A DNA stretch of 64,000 bases from Acorus gramineus (lineage: Eukaryota; Streptophyta; Magnoliopsida; Acorales; Acoraceae), in NCBI GenBank assembly GCA_030737835.1, contig CM060855.1, forward strand, positions 17,117,438 to 17,181,437, read 5' to 3'. This document shows positions 13,873-25,200 of the stretch, one piece after another; position 1 is the first letter of the stretch, and every line of letters starts with the position of its first letter. The position numbers were made by a program, and so were the translations under genes. The notes beneath the pieces were generated by a model. It was given only the letters and a program-made list of their open reading frames with translations, was not told the origin of the DNA and did not search any database.

Positions 13873-14287
13873 CATATTTCTTGGTGACTCTCTTATATCT
13901 TGGAAGGCCAAGAAGCAAGACATTGTTTTCATTCGAGTGCTGATGCAGAATATCGTGCTATGGCATCTGCTACTGCTAAGGTTGTTTGGCTTCGGCGCCT
14001 CCTCTCTGACATGGGCGTCATTCTATCTATGTCTACTCCTTTATATTGTGACAACAAGAGCGTCATTCAGATTGCTAGCAATCCAGTTTTTCATGAACGT
14101 ACAAAGCACATCGAGATCGATTATCACTTCGTCCGTCATCATATTATTGCGAGCACTATATGACTCCCATATATTTCCTCTTCTCTTCAATTATCTGACT
14201 TTTTCATAAAGTCGCATACACTTTAACGACATGGTTTCTTGTTGAGTAAACTCTCAGTGTATGATCCACCATAAGTTTGAGGGGGGG
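13873..14287 (+). pseudogene. Ty1/copia RNase H fragment (3' end of pol)
   Basis: Copia RNase H sits at the C-terminus of the polyprotein and removes the RNA strand during reverse transcription. The sequence starts abruptly with FLGDSLISWKAKKQDIVF, changes frame by one base near 13928, and continues HSSADAEYRAMASATAKVVW and LYCDNKSVIQIASNPVFHER to HIEIDYHFVRHHI. Weaker homology (LPYISSSLQLSDFFIKSHT) continues past the stop to the polypurine tract. The rest of gag-pol is absent, so this is a truncated, dead 3' fragment. Confidence 0.9.
14277..14287 (+). other. Polypurine tract of the copia fragment
   Basis: GAGGGGGGG lies immediately before the TG of the LTR, where second-strand DNA synthesis is primed in LTR retrotransposons. 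Confidence 0.7.
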
Positions 14288-14420
14288 TGTTAAATGTATA
14301 TATATGTTAGGGTTAATGGTAGATTAATCATTTCCTCGTTTTCTCTTTTTGTATTATAAATATTTGATACAAACCTTAATAATATTCTTGAATCATTCTC
14401 TTCAATTTCTAATTCTAACA
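14288..14420 (+). mobile_element. 3' LTR of the copia fragment, about 133 bp
   Basis: It begins TGTTA right after the polypurine tract and ends TAACA, a perfect 5-bp terminal inverted repeat with canonical TG...CA ends. It contains a TATA-like region (GTATTATAAATATTTG). No matching 5' LTR is present in the window. If the TAACA end is correct the LTR is very short for copia; an internal deletion is possible. Confidence 0.7.
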
Positions 14421-15804
14421 ATTATTTTGCACTACATCTAAACTTATATTAAGCCACCCCTATACAAGAAGTTAGTCTTCGTTGAAGCTAAAATTACAAT
14501 GTATTTTTTTTCTGAGTGGGTTTAGCTTGACTGGAGATGGGAGATGAACATATAGTTGCAAAAGGTTTAACATCCATCGAACAATGCACATTGGCACTTA
14601 AATCATTGTGGATGAAGTGTCCGAGATCGCTAGGGTACTCCGCAAATTCACGAGGATTCATAAATAGAGATATTGTACATGATTCAAAATCTAAACTTGA
14701 TTAGATATTTGTCAAGCTGAACAAATTAGATATTAGTTTGTAAAAGCACAGGAAGAAAATAAGTTGTATCCTACCATGTTCATGTATTAAAAAGTGATTC
14801 ATCTTCCAGAAATTTTTTATCAAATTGGAAAATAGATCATGCAAATGGGATTTTTCATTTGTGATTCAGCTTGCAATTTTACAATATTGAAAACACTCAA
14901 ATTGTTAAAAATCCTATTGTTTTATATTACTAGAATTGTTGCCGTATTTTTTTTCAAACAGAGACAATTCAACCCAATCACCACTTTAAGTAGATTCATA
15001 CATACACTTGAATCAATTTCGGAAAGTATGTTATCAAGCCCAAATCAGTTTTAGAAGCACCTACAAGAAACCCAAGAGCATATAAACACACACAAAAAAT
15101 CATCATCAGCCCTTTTGAACACCCCCCCCCCCCCCCCCCTTTCCCCCCCCCAAAAAAAAAAAAAAAAAAACACCTCCCAAAGAATTAAAACAAACGTAAA
15201 AAAACCAAAGATTAAGAAAAAAAAATCAAAGCTTGATTTAATTTCTACAAAATGAATGCTACAAAAAATCAAGGGTTTTGGTTTGCCAGGGAGTTGAGGT
15301 CTATCGGGAGGGGGGGGGTGTGGTTTGGTTGGCCAAAAACGGGTTTTGTTGACAAGATGTAGTTCGGTACTTTTCTATTTTTTTCACAGTAGTTTTCACA
15401 TGCATGCAGCATGGTAGTGTATGGAGTCTTTCAAGGAGTTTTTTTTTATCATTTTTTTAAATTTTTAGCTTTTTATGTTAGAGAGTGAGTCCCATAAAGA
15501 GGTTTTTAAAGATGCTTTAACATTTTAAATTCCTTTCTTGTTTTTCCAATTTCTAAGAGTGAAAGCTTAGAGAATGTGAATGAATTTATTTGAAAATGCT
15601 AGGAGTTGCTGATTGTCTAGATTGGATTATAGGGAACCAATTAGTTTGTCATTAGAAAAGAATTGAAGATCTTCTAATTTAAAGATTTCCTCAAAGTTTT
15701 ATGACCCCACACAATCCACAACAAAATAAACAATATTGGAAAATGTTAGACTCAGTCACATTTACCAACCAAAACTCAGACCTCACATGTTTTTATTTTT
15801 TTTT
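14421..15804. other. Intergenic DNA with poly-C/poly-A tract
   Basis: AT-rich sequence with a C run at 15122-15150 followed by an A run, and a short G run near 15310. No gene or bounded element was recognised. Confidence 0.5.
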
Positions 15805-16030
15805 AAATAGCAAACATCATCTAATGAGGCATATGCTTCGATAAAAAGTGCATATCACTCCATTTCGAGTTGAATGAACTCATTTTTAGTGAGTGTAAGA
15901 AAATATTTAATGTGATATATACAACATCTAACGAGATATATGTTTCACTGGATTTCTAATGTGATATATAGGACTATGTTTTGGACTGAGAAAAAAACTG
16001 AATGTAACAGCACTCAACAATGTTACATGC
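15805..16030 (+). repeat. Dispersed repeat family X, copy 2
   Basis: This is the longest copy of the family at 1-115. It includes an upstream portion (GAATGAACTCATTTTTAGTGA then GTGTAAGAAAATATTTAA) shared with 48850-48900 and, reverse-complemented, with 62300-62380. It is bounded by AT-rich sequence. Confidence 0.6.
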
Positions 16031-17340
16031 GATGGCTTAGTTATGTTATTAGAGAAAACAAATGACATGTATTTTGATAATAAAAACTATATTAGCATAT
16101 TGATTTGACTTAAATCTGAATGTCAAGTTTGGAATAAAAATAGCTAGAGATGGAGTTGGAACACTTCCAAGGTACTCAATATGTCAATTAAGAAGTCAAA
16201 TTAAAATAAAAACTTTAAGAACAACATATTAGAATTATCATAATCATGTAATTATCACATACCTCTGTGATTTAGACAATACTTCAACTATGAAATAGAT
16301 TTCAATAGATTTACAACGGTCAATGTTCTTAATACAAGTTGAATACATGAAACTATCCAAGGATCACTGTGTCATGTACTTAGAACTCGAGGTGGCTAAC
16401 AAACCTATAATATCTCATATAAAAAAACACTCCGCACAATCTCGATATCGTGGATGACAAAGAAACCAATTGAATCAATCTACTAGATTATGCTCATGAA
16501 ACCTTCATATTGCATGGCTTCTCCTTTAAACTTACAACTCATAAGCAGAGGCTAACTAACACACGAAAAAAAAAAAAAAAAAACACTCATTAAGTTCACT
16601 CAAAATGAATCTTGAATCTCCTATGAGCAGAGACAAATCTAATTAGCTACTTATTTTTCAAGCAAAATGTGAATCAAATTCTTCACCTCAATCATTAACA
16701 TTGCATAGCTGATATTGAAGATGTTATTCACATAAGCTTAAATATAGCTTATACACTAACCATAGCCAATTTATATATGCAAATCAAAGCATAAACAATC
16801 ATTCCTATACACATCCTAATTGAAGGACAACTATCAAGTATCATATATGAAACAATTAAAACAATCATCCAATTCTAACAAAATGCGACATTCAGTCACA
16901 TTGCAATCATCATTAAACCCTAAAACCTAACTTGTGCAAGTTCCATCGCCTCCCAACGCCCCAAAACACACCCAAATCATGTCCAATTTCCGCGATTCCA
17001 AGTTCCACATCCCCATAACCTAATCCACAACCACCTCCGATCGAGAAAACCCCCTTCGACAACCCACATTCTCTGAAAATCCATCGGATTCCAATCAAAC
17101 TCTCATGCCAATCGCGTCAAAAACCTCTGCTCATTCAAACCCAAATGCCATCCACCACACCCAACCCCAAACCCCAAACTAACACTCATTAGAAAACCAA
17201 AGTCTTAACCTTTCATTTAATCAAAACCCCAAACAGATCCACCCACTAAAACCAAAGTTATTCACTAATCAATCACCCACAAAAACACACCTAAACACCA
17301 CCCATCCCACAACCCACAATCCTAATCTCGCAATCCCCAT
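16031..17340. other. Intergenic DNA upstream of histone H1
   Basis: No coding exon recognised. From about 16900 the composition becomes C-rich on the plus strand, as expected for distal promoter sequence of the H1 gene. Confidence 0.4.
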
Positions 17341-17368
17341 CCGGACCTCACCCATACAGGCTCCGAAA

Positions 17369-17584
17369 ACCGTCCGATTAAAGATAATCCGACGGTCCAC
17401 ATTCAAACCCGCAAAATTTTGAGATCCGCGTGAAGCCATCTGGACCAATCACAGCCCACCTTTGTCTATAGACCTTGTCCCCCTCTCGCGTATATAAACC
17501 ACTCTTCTTCTTCATCTCCCATCATCATCAAATCCTCCGATCAATCTCTCTCTCTCTCTCTCTCTCTCTTAAACACAAACCCTA
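17369..17584 (+). promoter_or_regulatory. Histone H1 promoter and 5'UTR elements
   Basis: Upstream of the H1 start are: a near-perfect inverted repeat (ACCGTCCGATTA at 17369, TAATCCGACGGT at 17385); GATCCGCG at 17423-17430, the reverse complement of the plant histone octamer CGCGGATC; a CCAAT box (ACCAATCA, 17454); a TATA box TATATAAA at 17491-17498; a (CT)n tract at 17545-17569 in the presumed 5'UTR; and a telo-box AAACCCTA at 17577-17584. This set is typical of replication-linked plant histone promoters. Confidence 0.75.
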
Positions 17585-17593
17585 GATTTCGTA

Positions 17594-18478
17594 ATGGCAC
17601 TTTCAGAGGACGAAACGACGACGGTGGAGGCGATCAGCACCGCCGCGTCAGAGCCGGCGACGGCGAAATCGAAGAAGGTTTCGAAGGTTCTGAAGGAGAC
17701 GAAGCCGAAGAAGCCAAAGACGCCTCCTTCTCACCCTCCCTACAGCGAGGTAAGCTTTCTTCCCCCCTCCGTTCCCTCAAATTTCGACCGTCCGTTTTTG
17801 ATCCGCCGTTTCTGAACCGCGATTTTTCAACCGTTTCAGATGATCAAAGAAGCGATCGAGGCGTTGAAGGAGCGGACGGGGTCGAGTCAGTACGCGATCG
17901 CGAAATTCATCGAAGACAAACACGGATCGAAGCTTCCCCCGAATTTCAGGAAGCTTTTGCTTCGTCACCTGAAGAAGCTCGTCTCGGCCGGTAAGTTGAC
18001 CAAGGTCAAAAACTCTTTCAAGCTCGCCCCTCTCAACCCTCGCCCGGTCTCCTCCAAGCCGAAGCCAAAGCCGGTCTCCGCCGCCGTTGCCGCCAAGCCG
18101 AAACCGAAGAAGGCGTCCGCCGCCGCTGCCAAGCCGAAGAAGGCCCCGGTGGTTACCAAGGCAAAGGCGGCTCCCGCCAAGCCGAAGCCGAAGGCGAAGG
18201 TGGCTCCCAAGGCGAGGGCGGTGGTGAAGCCGAAAGCGGCGGCTCCCAGGCCGAAGAGAAAAGCAGTGGCCGCGGTGGCGCCTGTGGTGGAGAAGCCGAA
18301 GGTGAACGGCGGCGGCGGCGGTGAAGAAAACGGCTGCGAAGAAGGTGAAGAGTGTGAAACAGAAGGGGAAGGTTCCGGCGAAGAAGGCGGCGGCTGCGCC
18401 GGCGGCGAAGAGGACGAGGCGGTGAAGTGGTGGTGGAGGGTTTGGGAAGGAATTTCTGTAAATTTATTATGTTTTTAG
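17594..18478 (+). CDS. Linker histone H1 (one intron; C-terminal tail shifted by one base)
   Basis: H1 binds linker DNA at nucleosome entry and exit and compacts chromatin. Exon 1 (17594-17749) starts MALSEDETTTVEAISTAASE. A 90-bp GT-AG intron (17750-17839) follows, and exon 2 starts at 17840. The globular GH1/H15 domain spans the junction: HPPYSE, then MIKEAIEALKERTGSSQYAI, AKFIEDKHGSKLPPNFRKLL and KLTKVKNSFKLA. A long Lys/Ala/Pro tail with KPK and KPKKA repeats follows. From the GGC run at 18308-18320 the open frame turns acidic and Cys-rich (EENGCEEGEECETEGEGSG) and runs to a stop at 18476. The +1 frame instead gives a classic H1 tail, VKKTAAKKVKSVKQKGK through to AAKRTRR, with a stop at 18423-18425. 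The gene most likely ends at 18425 at about 246 residues, with one surplus base in the G/C repeat (assembly error, allelic mutation or recent damage). Neither neighbour is functionally linked. Confidence 0.93.
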
Positions 18479-19736
18479 GGGCTAATGTTTTAAAAAGGGT
18501 TTGTTTTTGTTTTAATGGATGTTACATACGAAGTATAAATGTTTCTCTCCATTCAAAAAAAGCAAAAAAAGAGTGGTGCACTTCAGCTTGTTTGTTATGT
18601 CTTTTTAGAAATTGCAGTGTTTTATGAAGATTTGCTTTAAAAAAAAAGCTAAAATATGGGATGCTAATACACTTTTTCTTTTGGAAAATGTCATGTTAAG
18701 TCCTTTTTCTAGCCAAAAATTTAGTTAGCATATATTTTATTTTTTTTTTTTTTTTGGAAATAACTTTATATGTTGTTATAAAGGAAAAAATTTATATAAC
18801 CCCTTACAAACCATCTTAAATGCATTGGTAAATCTAAAGAAGCTTTTAGAGTTAATATGTTATTAAAATTAAAAAAATTTTAAAATATTCTATAATGTTA
18901 ACCAATATTTCAAAAATATTACCTCATTAAATCTTTATATTTAATAAAAAATTTAAATACACCTATTCAAATAATAATTTTATCATTCATCTTTTTTTTT
19001 AATTTTACACATCTCCACCACCATCAAATCCCTTCTGTTACCATTGCCCCTCCCACCCTGCCCACCCCCCTCCTTCACACCACCACCCTATACTCCCACC
19101 ACCACCACACACCCTCCACCACCCAAACAACCCCCCAGCACTGCCCTCCCTCCCCATCACCACCTCTAACCCCCCCTTCCCCAATCCCCAATCCATCACC
19201 CCTCCTCCATCACAAGCCCGATTGCCCATTCTCCACCAATGCACCCTCCCTCATCCCCATCGTCACCTTTTCTTTGTTAAACCAATCACTTCTATAAGAT
19301 TGACAGCTTTCAATATATTTCTTTGTTGTCGGAAAGAGTGTGTGCGTGTGATACTAGGAAAAAGTTAAATGGAATTATTCTAATTGTTAGTTTAGCTTAC
19401 AAAAAGGTTGATATTGATTTACCAAGTTATATGAAATTTAGGAGAACAAATGGTGTTATGCGGATATCAAGCAATTTGTAGCGGGTATATGAATTTTTTT
19501 TGTTATAAAAAATTAAGTATATAATTAAATAAATTTTATGGATCAATTTATTGAAAATTTGAATAATTTTTTATGATATATATATCTTGTTAATTTTAAT
19601 GATATATGTATCTGGTTAATGTATGACACTAACAAGGTTTATAAGATTGAAACTAAGGTTATAAACATGAATGTGTGTAATAGTGCTTTTTTTTCTAAAC
19701 GCTGATAAACCTAGTCTGTTCTGTAATCCTCTCTAT
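18479..19736. other. Intergenic DNA downstream of H1
   Basis: Begins with the H1 3'UTR region. A strongly C-rich stretch at 19010-19260 (CCACC/CCTCC repeats) resembles low-complexity DNA; similar C-rich patches lie at 11950-12150 and 51170-51310, each beside a transposon-like element. No exon recognised. Confidence 0.4.
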
Positions 19737-19804
19737 AGCCAAAGGTGGTCCCCAGTTGCTTATGAATTCCATCAATGGAATGTATATTGTTCTTTTTTTA
19801 AAAA

Positions 19805-20053
19805 GTGCGCCCCCGTACGTCGACCGTGTGATCGACGTTCTCGTTGATCGCACGGTCGATGTTTTTTTTAAAAAAAAAATAAATAAAAAAATGAAAAAAA
19901 AAAAACCGTGCGCCCCCGTCGCTCCCGTCGACCGACGACCGCGAGTTTTTTTTTTAAAAAAACCGTCGACCGTGCGATCGACGAGTACGTCGATCGCACG
20001 GTCAACGTTAGGGGCGCACGATGGGGTGCACCGTGCGCACGGGCGCACCCCAT
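19805..20053. mobile_element. GC-rich nested-palindrome element (foldback/MITE-like)
   Basis: An outer inverted repeat pairs 19805-19879 with 19945-20019 (GTGCGCCCC at one end, GGGGCGCAC at the other, with poly-T/poly-A inner ends). Each arm is itself a hairpin: GTCGACCGTGTGATCGACG with CGTTGATCGCACGGTCGAT on the left, and GTCGACCGTGCGATCGACG with CGTCGATCGCACGGTCAACG on the right. A third hairpin follows at 20021-20053, with ATGGGGTGC/GCACCCCAT stems around the perfect palindrome CCGTGCGCACGG. The block is rich in CG dinucleotides in an AT-rich region. No protein gene is credible; both strands give the same peptide pattern only because of the symmetry. Mobility is inferred from the empty related site in the neighbouring duplicate unit. 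Confidence 0.7.
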
Positions 20054-20057
20054 CGGC

Positions 20058-20058
<1 letters not shown>

Positions 20059-20097
<39 letters not shown>
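20059..20097 (+). repeat. (TA)n microsatellite
   Basis: Alternating TA directly after the palindromic element. Its counterpart in the next duplicate unit is at 20334-20390. Confidence 0.9.
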
Positions 20098-20104
<7 letters not shown>

Positions 20105-20330
20105 GTGATTTATTTAAATGTATATTTTACTTTTCATAATAATATAAAAAGGATAAATTTTCTTTATCGAGATTTGTGGTGATTCAAGCACCTCCTCTGA
20201 GTTGTTACTACAGTCGAGTTGATGATTTCCTTTCACTTCCTTTCCCGAATCTCCTCTTCATGCTTTGACATGGGGGTGGTACCTAGTCACTTGTAGATTT
20301 CATAAATAGAATGTATATTACCCTTTTTTG

Positions 20331-20333
<3 letters not shown>

Positions 20334-20390
<57 letters not shown>
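20334..20390 (+). repeat. (TA)n microsatellite
   Basis: Long alternating AT/TA tract. It occupies the position where the palindromic element is inserted in the neighbouring unit. Confidence 0.9.
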
Positions 20391-20394
<4 letters not shown>

Positions 20395-20859
20395 ATTTAT
20401 TTAAATGCATATTTTATTTTTTATAATAATATAAAATGACAAATTTCTTTATCTGGATTTATGGTGATTCGAGCACCGCAGGTGGTCCTCTGAGTTGTCG
20501 CTCCAATCGAGTTGATGATTTCCTTTCACAATCTCCTCTCCGTGCTTTGACACATGGGGGTGGATGACCTGCAAAAGGTCCTCCAACGGGGTTAATTCTG
20601 TGCTATATTTTCTTGTGATGATTTTCATACCTTTGTTATGCAATTTCTCTTTCTTTTATTACCTTTGATCGTTTGGGTACATCAGATTTCCTCCTTGATT
20701 CACAGGGGTCTTGATCAGACCCATTATCTAGTACCAAAGATCGGGGATCCTATAGGATGGGGGAAATTGTACACCACATCTTAGAATATGTTTTATTTCC
20801 TTATTGAGGTGATCATAATATTTATACAGACGAACTTTGGCTTGGGATCGAAGGTATTA

Positions 20860-22200
20860 GCTATGTGTAGGGTCATCATTAATTGGGCAGCGGAAGTGGA
20901 AGAGTTGTTCGATCTAATGGAGTCGCTTCAGCAATGTGGTAGAGCATCAAACCGAAGTAATGTTGCGGTGTGGGAAGCCTGCCAATGCATCAGGTTATTC
21001 GATGAAGAGTGGTTATGATTGGCTAAGGAGGGAACATCCATCTTTGGCTATCACAACGGTGAAATGCAGGGAAGTTTGGGGGAGCAAAGCACCGTTCAAG
21101 GTCAAGATATTCTTATGGATTTTATTCTCACTCATACTAGATGGATACCCATATATGGGTGATGGTAGGGCTGCAATCTGGTCAGGTTCAACCCGAACCA
21201 TACGTTGAACTCAATTTTTACAAGGGTTGGGTTGTAAAAATTGAGTTCGGATTCGGATTGGCCAATTCAGATTAAATCAGAAATTGGGTTGGGTTCGTAT
21301 TGACATCATAGATAACCTGGCCCAACCAAAACCCGTAGTAGATACTCATTTGATATTTTAAATGGGCCATTGGGATTTGATATTTTACTCTAAATCTCTA
21401 TATTTGAATCACAATATACTTTTTTTTATAGACTTAGATTGTTTTAGTGGGTGATTAAAATTTATGAAATATATGTATTTGGTTGTTAAAAATTAGGCTT
21501 GAAAATCGGGTTCCACGGGTTGGCTCAGGTTACCACGGGTTGGATGGGCTCAGGTTAGAGTCATCGGGTTGAAATTCGGGTTGGATCGGATTAGAGTTGA
21601 ATATCTTGAGCTCCGCCTGAATTGCAGCCTTAGGTAACAGGGTTGGAGGTGTCTTGTGTCCTTTGCGGGGAGGAGGAGTTGACTGACCATCTATTCACTT
21701 CCTTTTGGCTGATGGGGTGGCCGGGTGGGTGTGGGAGCGCATGAAGGTGACAACTGGGCGCGTGGATTTTGGAGACTTGGAAGGCATGTGGTTGGTGGGA
21801 CAGAGGCTAAGGAGGGCGGGTGTCCAATCCTTAAAGGTTAAAGTGTCCTAGTTGTTAGTTCCAACATTAGTTTGGTCGATATGGTTGTCTCACAATCAAG
21901 TTATTTTCACGGACTAAAGACCATATTGGCAAAACATTTGGGAACTAACCAAGAATCTTTTTTTAGATTGTGGGAATATATGTGTGGGGGCAAGGGTTAT
22001 TAGTTTTCAAGCTGAAAAACTTGTAATGGTTTAGGGGCCTCTGGCCCGCCGCCCTTGGGATCTAGTAGAATCCTCTTATACATGGTCCCTTGTTGCCTTT
22101 CCTTTTTTTTTGTTATGCTATGCAAGTTTTCCTTTAGACTCTCGTCTCTTAATCTATTAAGGCGTCGGTCCATGTTCAGATAAAATATATAAAAAACCAA
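20860..22200 (+). pseudogene. Non-LTR retrotransposon (LINE) ORF2 3' part with zf-RVT remnant
   Basis: The zinc-binding RT domain (zf-RVT) follows the reverse transcriptase in plant L1-type ORF2. Readable parts are KSGYDWLRREHPSLAITTVK and GSKAPFKVKIFLWILFS (about 21000-21130), then VSCVLCGEEELTDHLFTSFW (about 21655-21715), then MKVTTGRVDFGDLEG and later LINE-like C-terminal sequence to about 22180. The domain is split by a hAT-like insert (21166-21632) and carries stops and frame changes. No RT catalytic region is present. It is a dead 5'-truncated copy. Confidence 0.75.
21166..21632. mobile_element. hAT-like MITE nested in the LINE
   Basis: Starts TAGGGCTGCAAT and ends ATTGCAGCCTTA, nearly perfect terminal inverted repeats. 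Flanking 8-mers GGTGATGG and GGTAACAG match at 5 of 8 positions, which could be a decayed hAT target duplication. The interior contains GGTTCAACCCGAACC-type tracts. Two better-preserved relatives lie at 49944-50480 and 50500-51169. Confidence 0.65.
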
Positions 22201-25200
22201 CCGTGTATACTTCATCCCACCACATTTTGATTTTGGTCTCTCAATACATCTTCATATGTTGCTCCGCCACTTCTTCCGTCAAGCTAGTTCTTCTTCTGAT
22301 CTTATCTGGGTGTTTGAAAGGATTACGTTCTTCCTTTGTAGTCTCCTCGTAGCTCGCACCTTAAAGAGGCATAATTCTAGTAGTCGTATCTTTTTCTTTT
22401 TTTTACTTATGCCAAATCGGTATGCTCTTCTAATTCTTTCTATGCACAATATTGCGTGCATACTTTGCTTTCATCTTGGTTTGAATACATATATTTGTGG
22501 CTTTTCGTGTGATTCAAATAGGTTTTTTGCATCGCCCCTTTAGTACTCCTGGATAACACTCTGTTACCCACTTCGATGCCTCCCACTCTATTACATTAAT
22601 GGAGGCCCTTATCCTTTGTAGAAGCTATGGTTTCGCACATGTGAAGATGGCAACGATGCGAGCAATCCAGATAAATCGACATACAGCACGGGTGAGAAGT
22701 TGTGATGCCTCGACATTAATTTGAACTTCTGCATGTACACTTTCTCACATTAAGTGAAGGCATTCATGGAACCCAATCAAATCTCTCCATCCATGGAACA
22801 CTATATACATTTTTGGCATTTCGTAAATTAGCAAATTCTTTTGCATTCATCCACATGAAAGCTTGCACTTCTAAAGATCCTTCCAAGTTTCACTTGTAGA
22901 CCAAATTAATATCCTCCATCAGTCACATTTTTTGCACCAGTTAAGAGCTATGTAAATTGCATAGTGGTCACATAGAAACCATACCAGTATGCATGACCAA
23001 ATCAAATATAAATTTAATTATGATCTCAATCTCAACCCAAAGAAAAAATCCATCAAAGTTGGGCAATGGATGCACCGACAGCTCGTCTTTGAGGGACTGC
23101 AGCAGGACAAGAAAAGGGAAAAAAAGGCCATGGATCTTTAGAAGTTTTACACATGAAACAGTATATACCATGATTGAAAAACATTATTTTGTACTGCAAC
23201 TTGACTGTACCAATATGATATCCCCTTTTATTATTGTTCCTCTCATAAATTGTCATGAATTAGAACAATAATTTAAAGTTGATTAATTTGTCTCAATAGA
23301 CCATGTTCCACCTTCATTAGATGCCGAAAAATATTCCAATAATGCTAAACAAATATGTCCAAAAGCCTTAAGCCACGGTGGTTTAGGGATGCCTCCTTTT
23401 TTGGAACCTGCTTTCAAATCATGCCCAAGAGTAAATTAAAAAAAAAAAAAAGTTTAATTTGCAGCCCTATGGATATAATTCTCATGTTTCTCTTAGGTCA
23501 TGTTAAAATTAACTTATTTAGTACTAACAGTGATCTGTCCAGTGTATGTAAAGGAATTTGTAGCCCATTAATTAAAATATTTGTATATATATAAAAAATG
23601 CAGCAAATTAATATATCATTAGGATTGTGTTCTTATATGCATCTTGCTCGTAGTATGTTACAAGCATATAAATGAGCTACAAAATTATTTTTTTCTTTTT
23701 AGGTATAGTAAGCGTTGGGATAACTTGAGCGTGCATTCTCTTGATGCAAATACTTTTGTCTATTACTGACTTTAGATAAGATCAAGTGCATTAGTGTTGA
23801 TATGATTGCCCCCAAGCCCCAACATTACTTTTTAAATTATTTTTTTTTATTTTTTTGTAAGAAAGTGCATAGGATTTCAGCTGAACATGCAACATGCATA
23901 TTTTCTTTTATTAGATGAAATTCATATAAAAATATCAAAACATGCATGGGTTGTAGATGAGATTGCAATTAAGATTCATCTAATTTTTTCCTTTTTAAAC
24001 TGCCATGATTATAACAATCTGAGTTCACTAAGAAAAAGTAATTCATTTCAAGAAACTTCATATTGATTTATCTCACTTTTGCTATGGTTGGTTGCCCCTA
24101 TACAAACCAATTTAGACCAAAAAATAATAATAATAAGTGAGGCAAATTTTAGGTTTTTTAAGCTTTTTCCTATCATGCATCTCTGTTATCACAGGATTCT
24201 TTTCTCTCTCGTGCAAAAGCAGAGTTCTTTGTGTTCATTTTCATTTTCTCACTCAGTTCTAATAACAGTAATCAACTAAATGAATCGTATTGTGATTGAA
24301 TTCTTAGATATATGATATATCACATGTGTCGTGACATAAACCTATTTTTTATTAAAAGTATATTTAGTTAAAATTTACGTGAAAATCACGCATGTTCATC
24401 TTAAATAGTTTTGTGTCATCTATGTGATACATTCTCATAGAATTTTCTAAGTCTTTAATACGTATATAGAATCTTATCACATATATTGCACATGGTGTTT
24501 TAAATTTATGATTTAACATCGACCATAATTCAAAGTAAATTCCTCTTATGTTTCATCATGAATTTTGCTCAAAGAGTTAAAATATCATTGTTGCAAGTCT
24601 AATCTATGAATGTAAAATGCTGTACTTGTAAGATCCTTTTTTTATTCACATTAGGAATTTTGTGATTCAAAGGTTATATGTGGATCCAAACGATTTTCGA
24701 CATTTCTTATTTACTTTTAACTATCATTTATATGTAAGTTGTATTCGTTAAAAACCATGCTTTCAAAATCTATGAAAACAATGCTTTTAAAAAGCTACGT
24801 GAATTATATGAACATCAGAGGTTGAACTGCACATCCAAAAGGGACATTATCTTTTCATGTTAAAAATGCAACTTCCTCTTATTTATGAGACATAAGAATC
24901 CTTGTAGGGGCATACGTGCAGTATACCAAAAGGGAAGGTGAAAATAAATCCAACTTGTTCCACTAATTATGTCTTCTGCGTGTTGAAAGCATATAAAGAA
25001 TTAATATACCAAGATAAGGTTGGGATATATGTCTTTTTATACATATATATATATATATATATAAAAAGCATTATGTAAACGACAAAATTTCGCCAACGGG
25101 TTAAAAAGGTAATTTCGAATGTACACAGTGGGGTAGTAAGGTAATTTCACGACTGTGTGGGGGACGACCAGGTGTTGTATGGCAGAGATTCTCTGGACCC

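Larger units (their letters stand above)
19737..20570 (+). repeat. Direct duplication, two units, one split by a palindromic insert
   Basis: Unit 1 (19737-20272) and unit 2 (20273-20570) share, in order, GTGGT.CC.AGT..CTT, ATGGAATGTATATT/TAGAATGTATATT, a (TA)n tract, GATTTATTTAAATG.ATATTTTA, TGGTGATTC.AGCACC, GAGTTGATGATTTCCTTTCAC and TGCTTTGACA. Unit 1 is longer because the GC-rich palindromic element (19805-20053) is inserted next to its (TA)n tract. Confidence 0.75.

Noticed and set aside
17965..18210. Minus-strand open frame rich in Ala, Gly and Phe
   Set aside because: It is the mirror of the H1 Lys/Ala/Pro tail; the repeat makes both strands open.
19756..20139. Overlapping frames on both strands giving VDR.IDVLVDRTVD-type peptides
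   Set aside because: The same peptides appear on both strands only because the DNA is palindromic. No protein family is involved.
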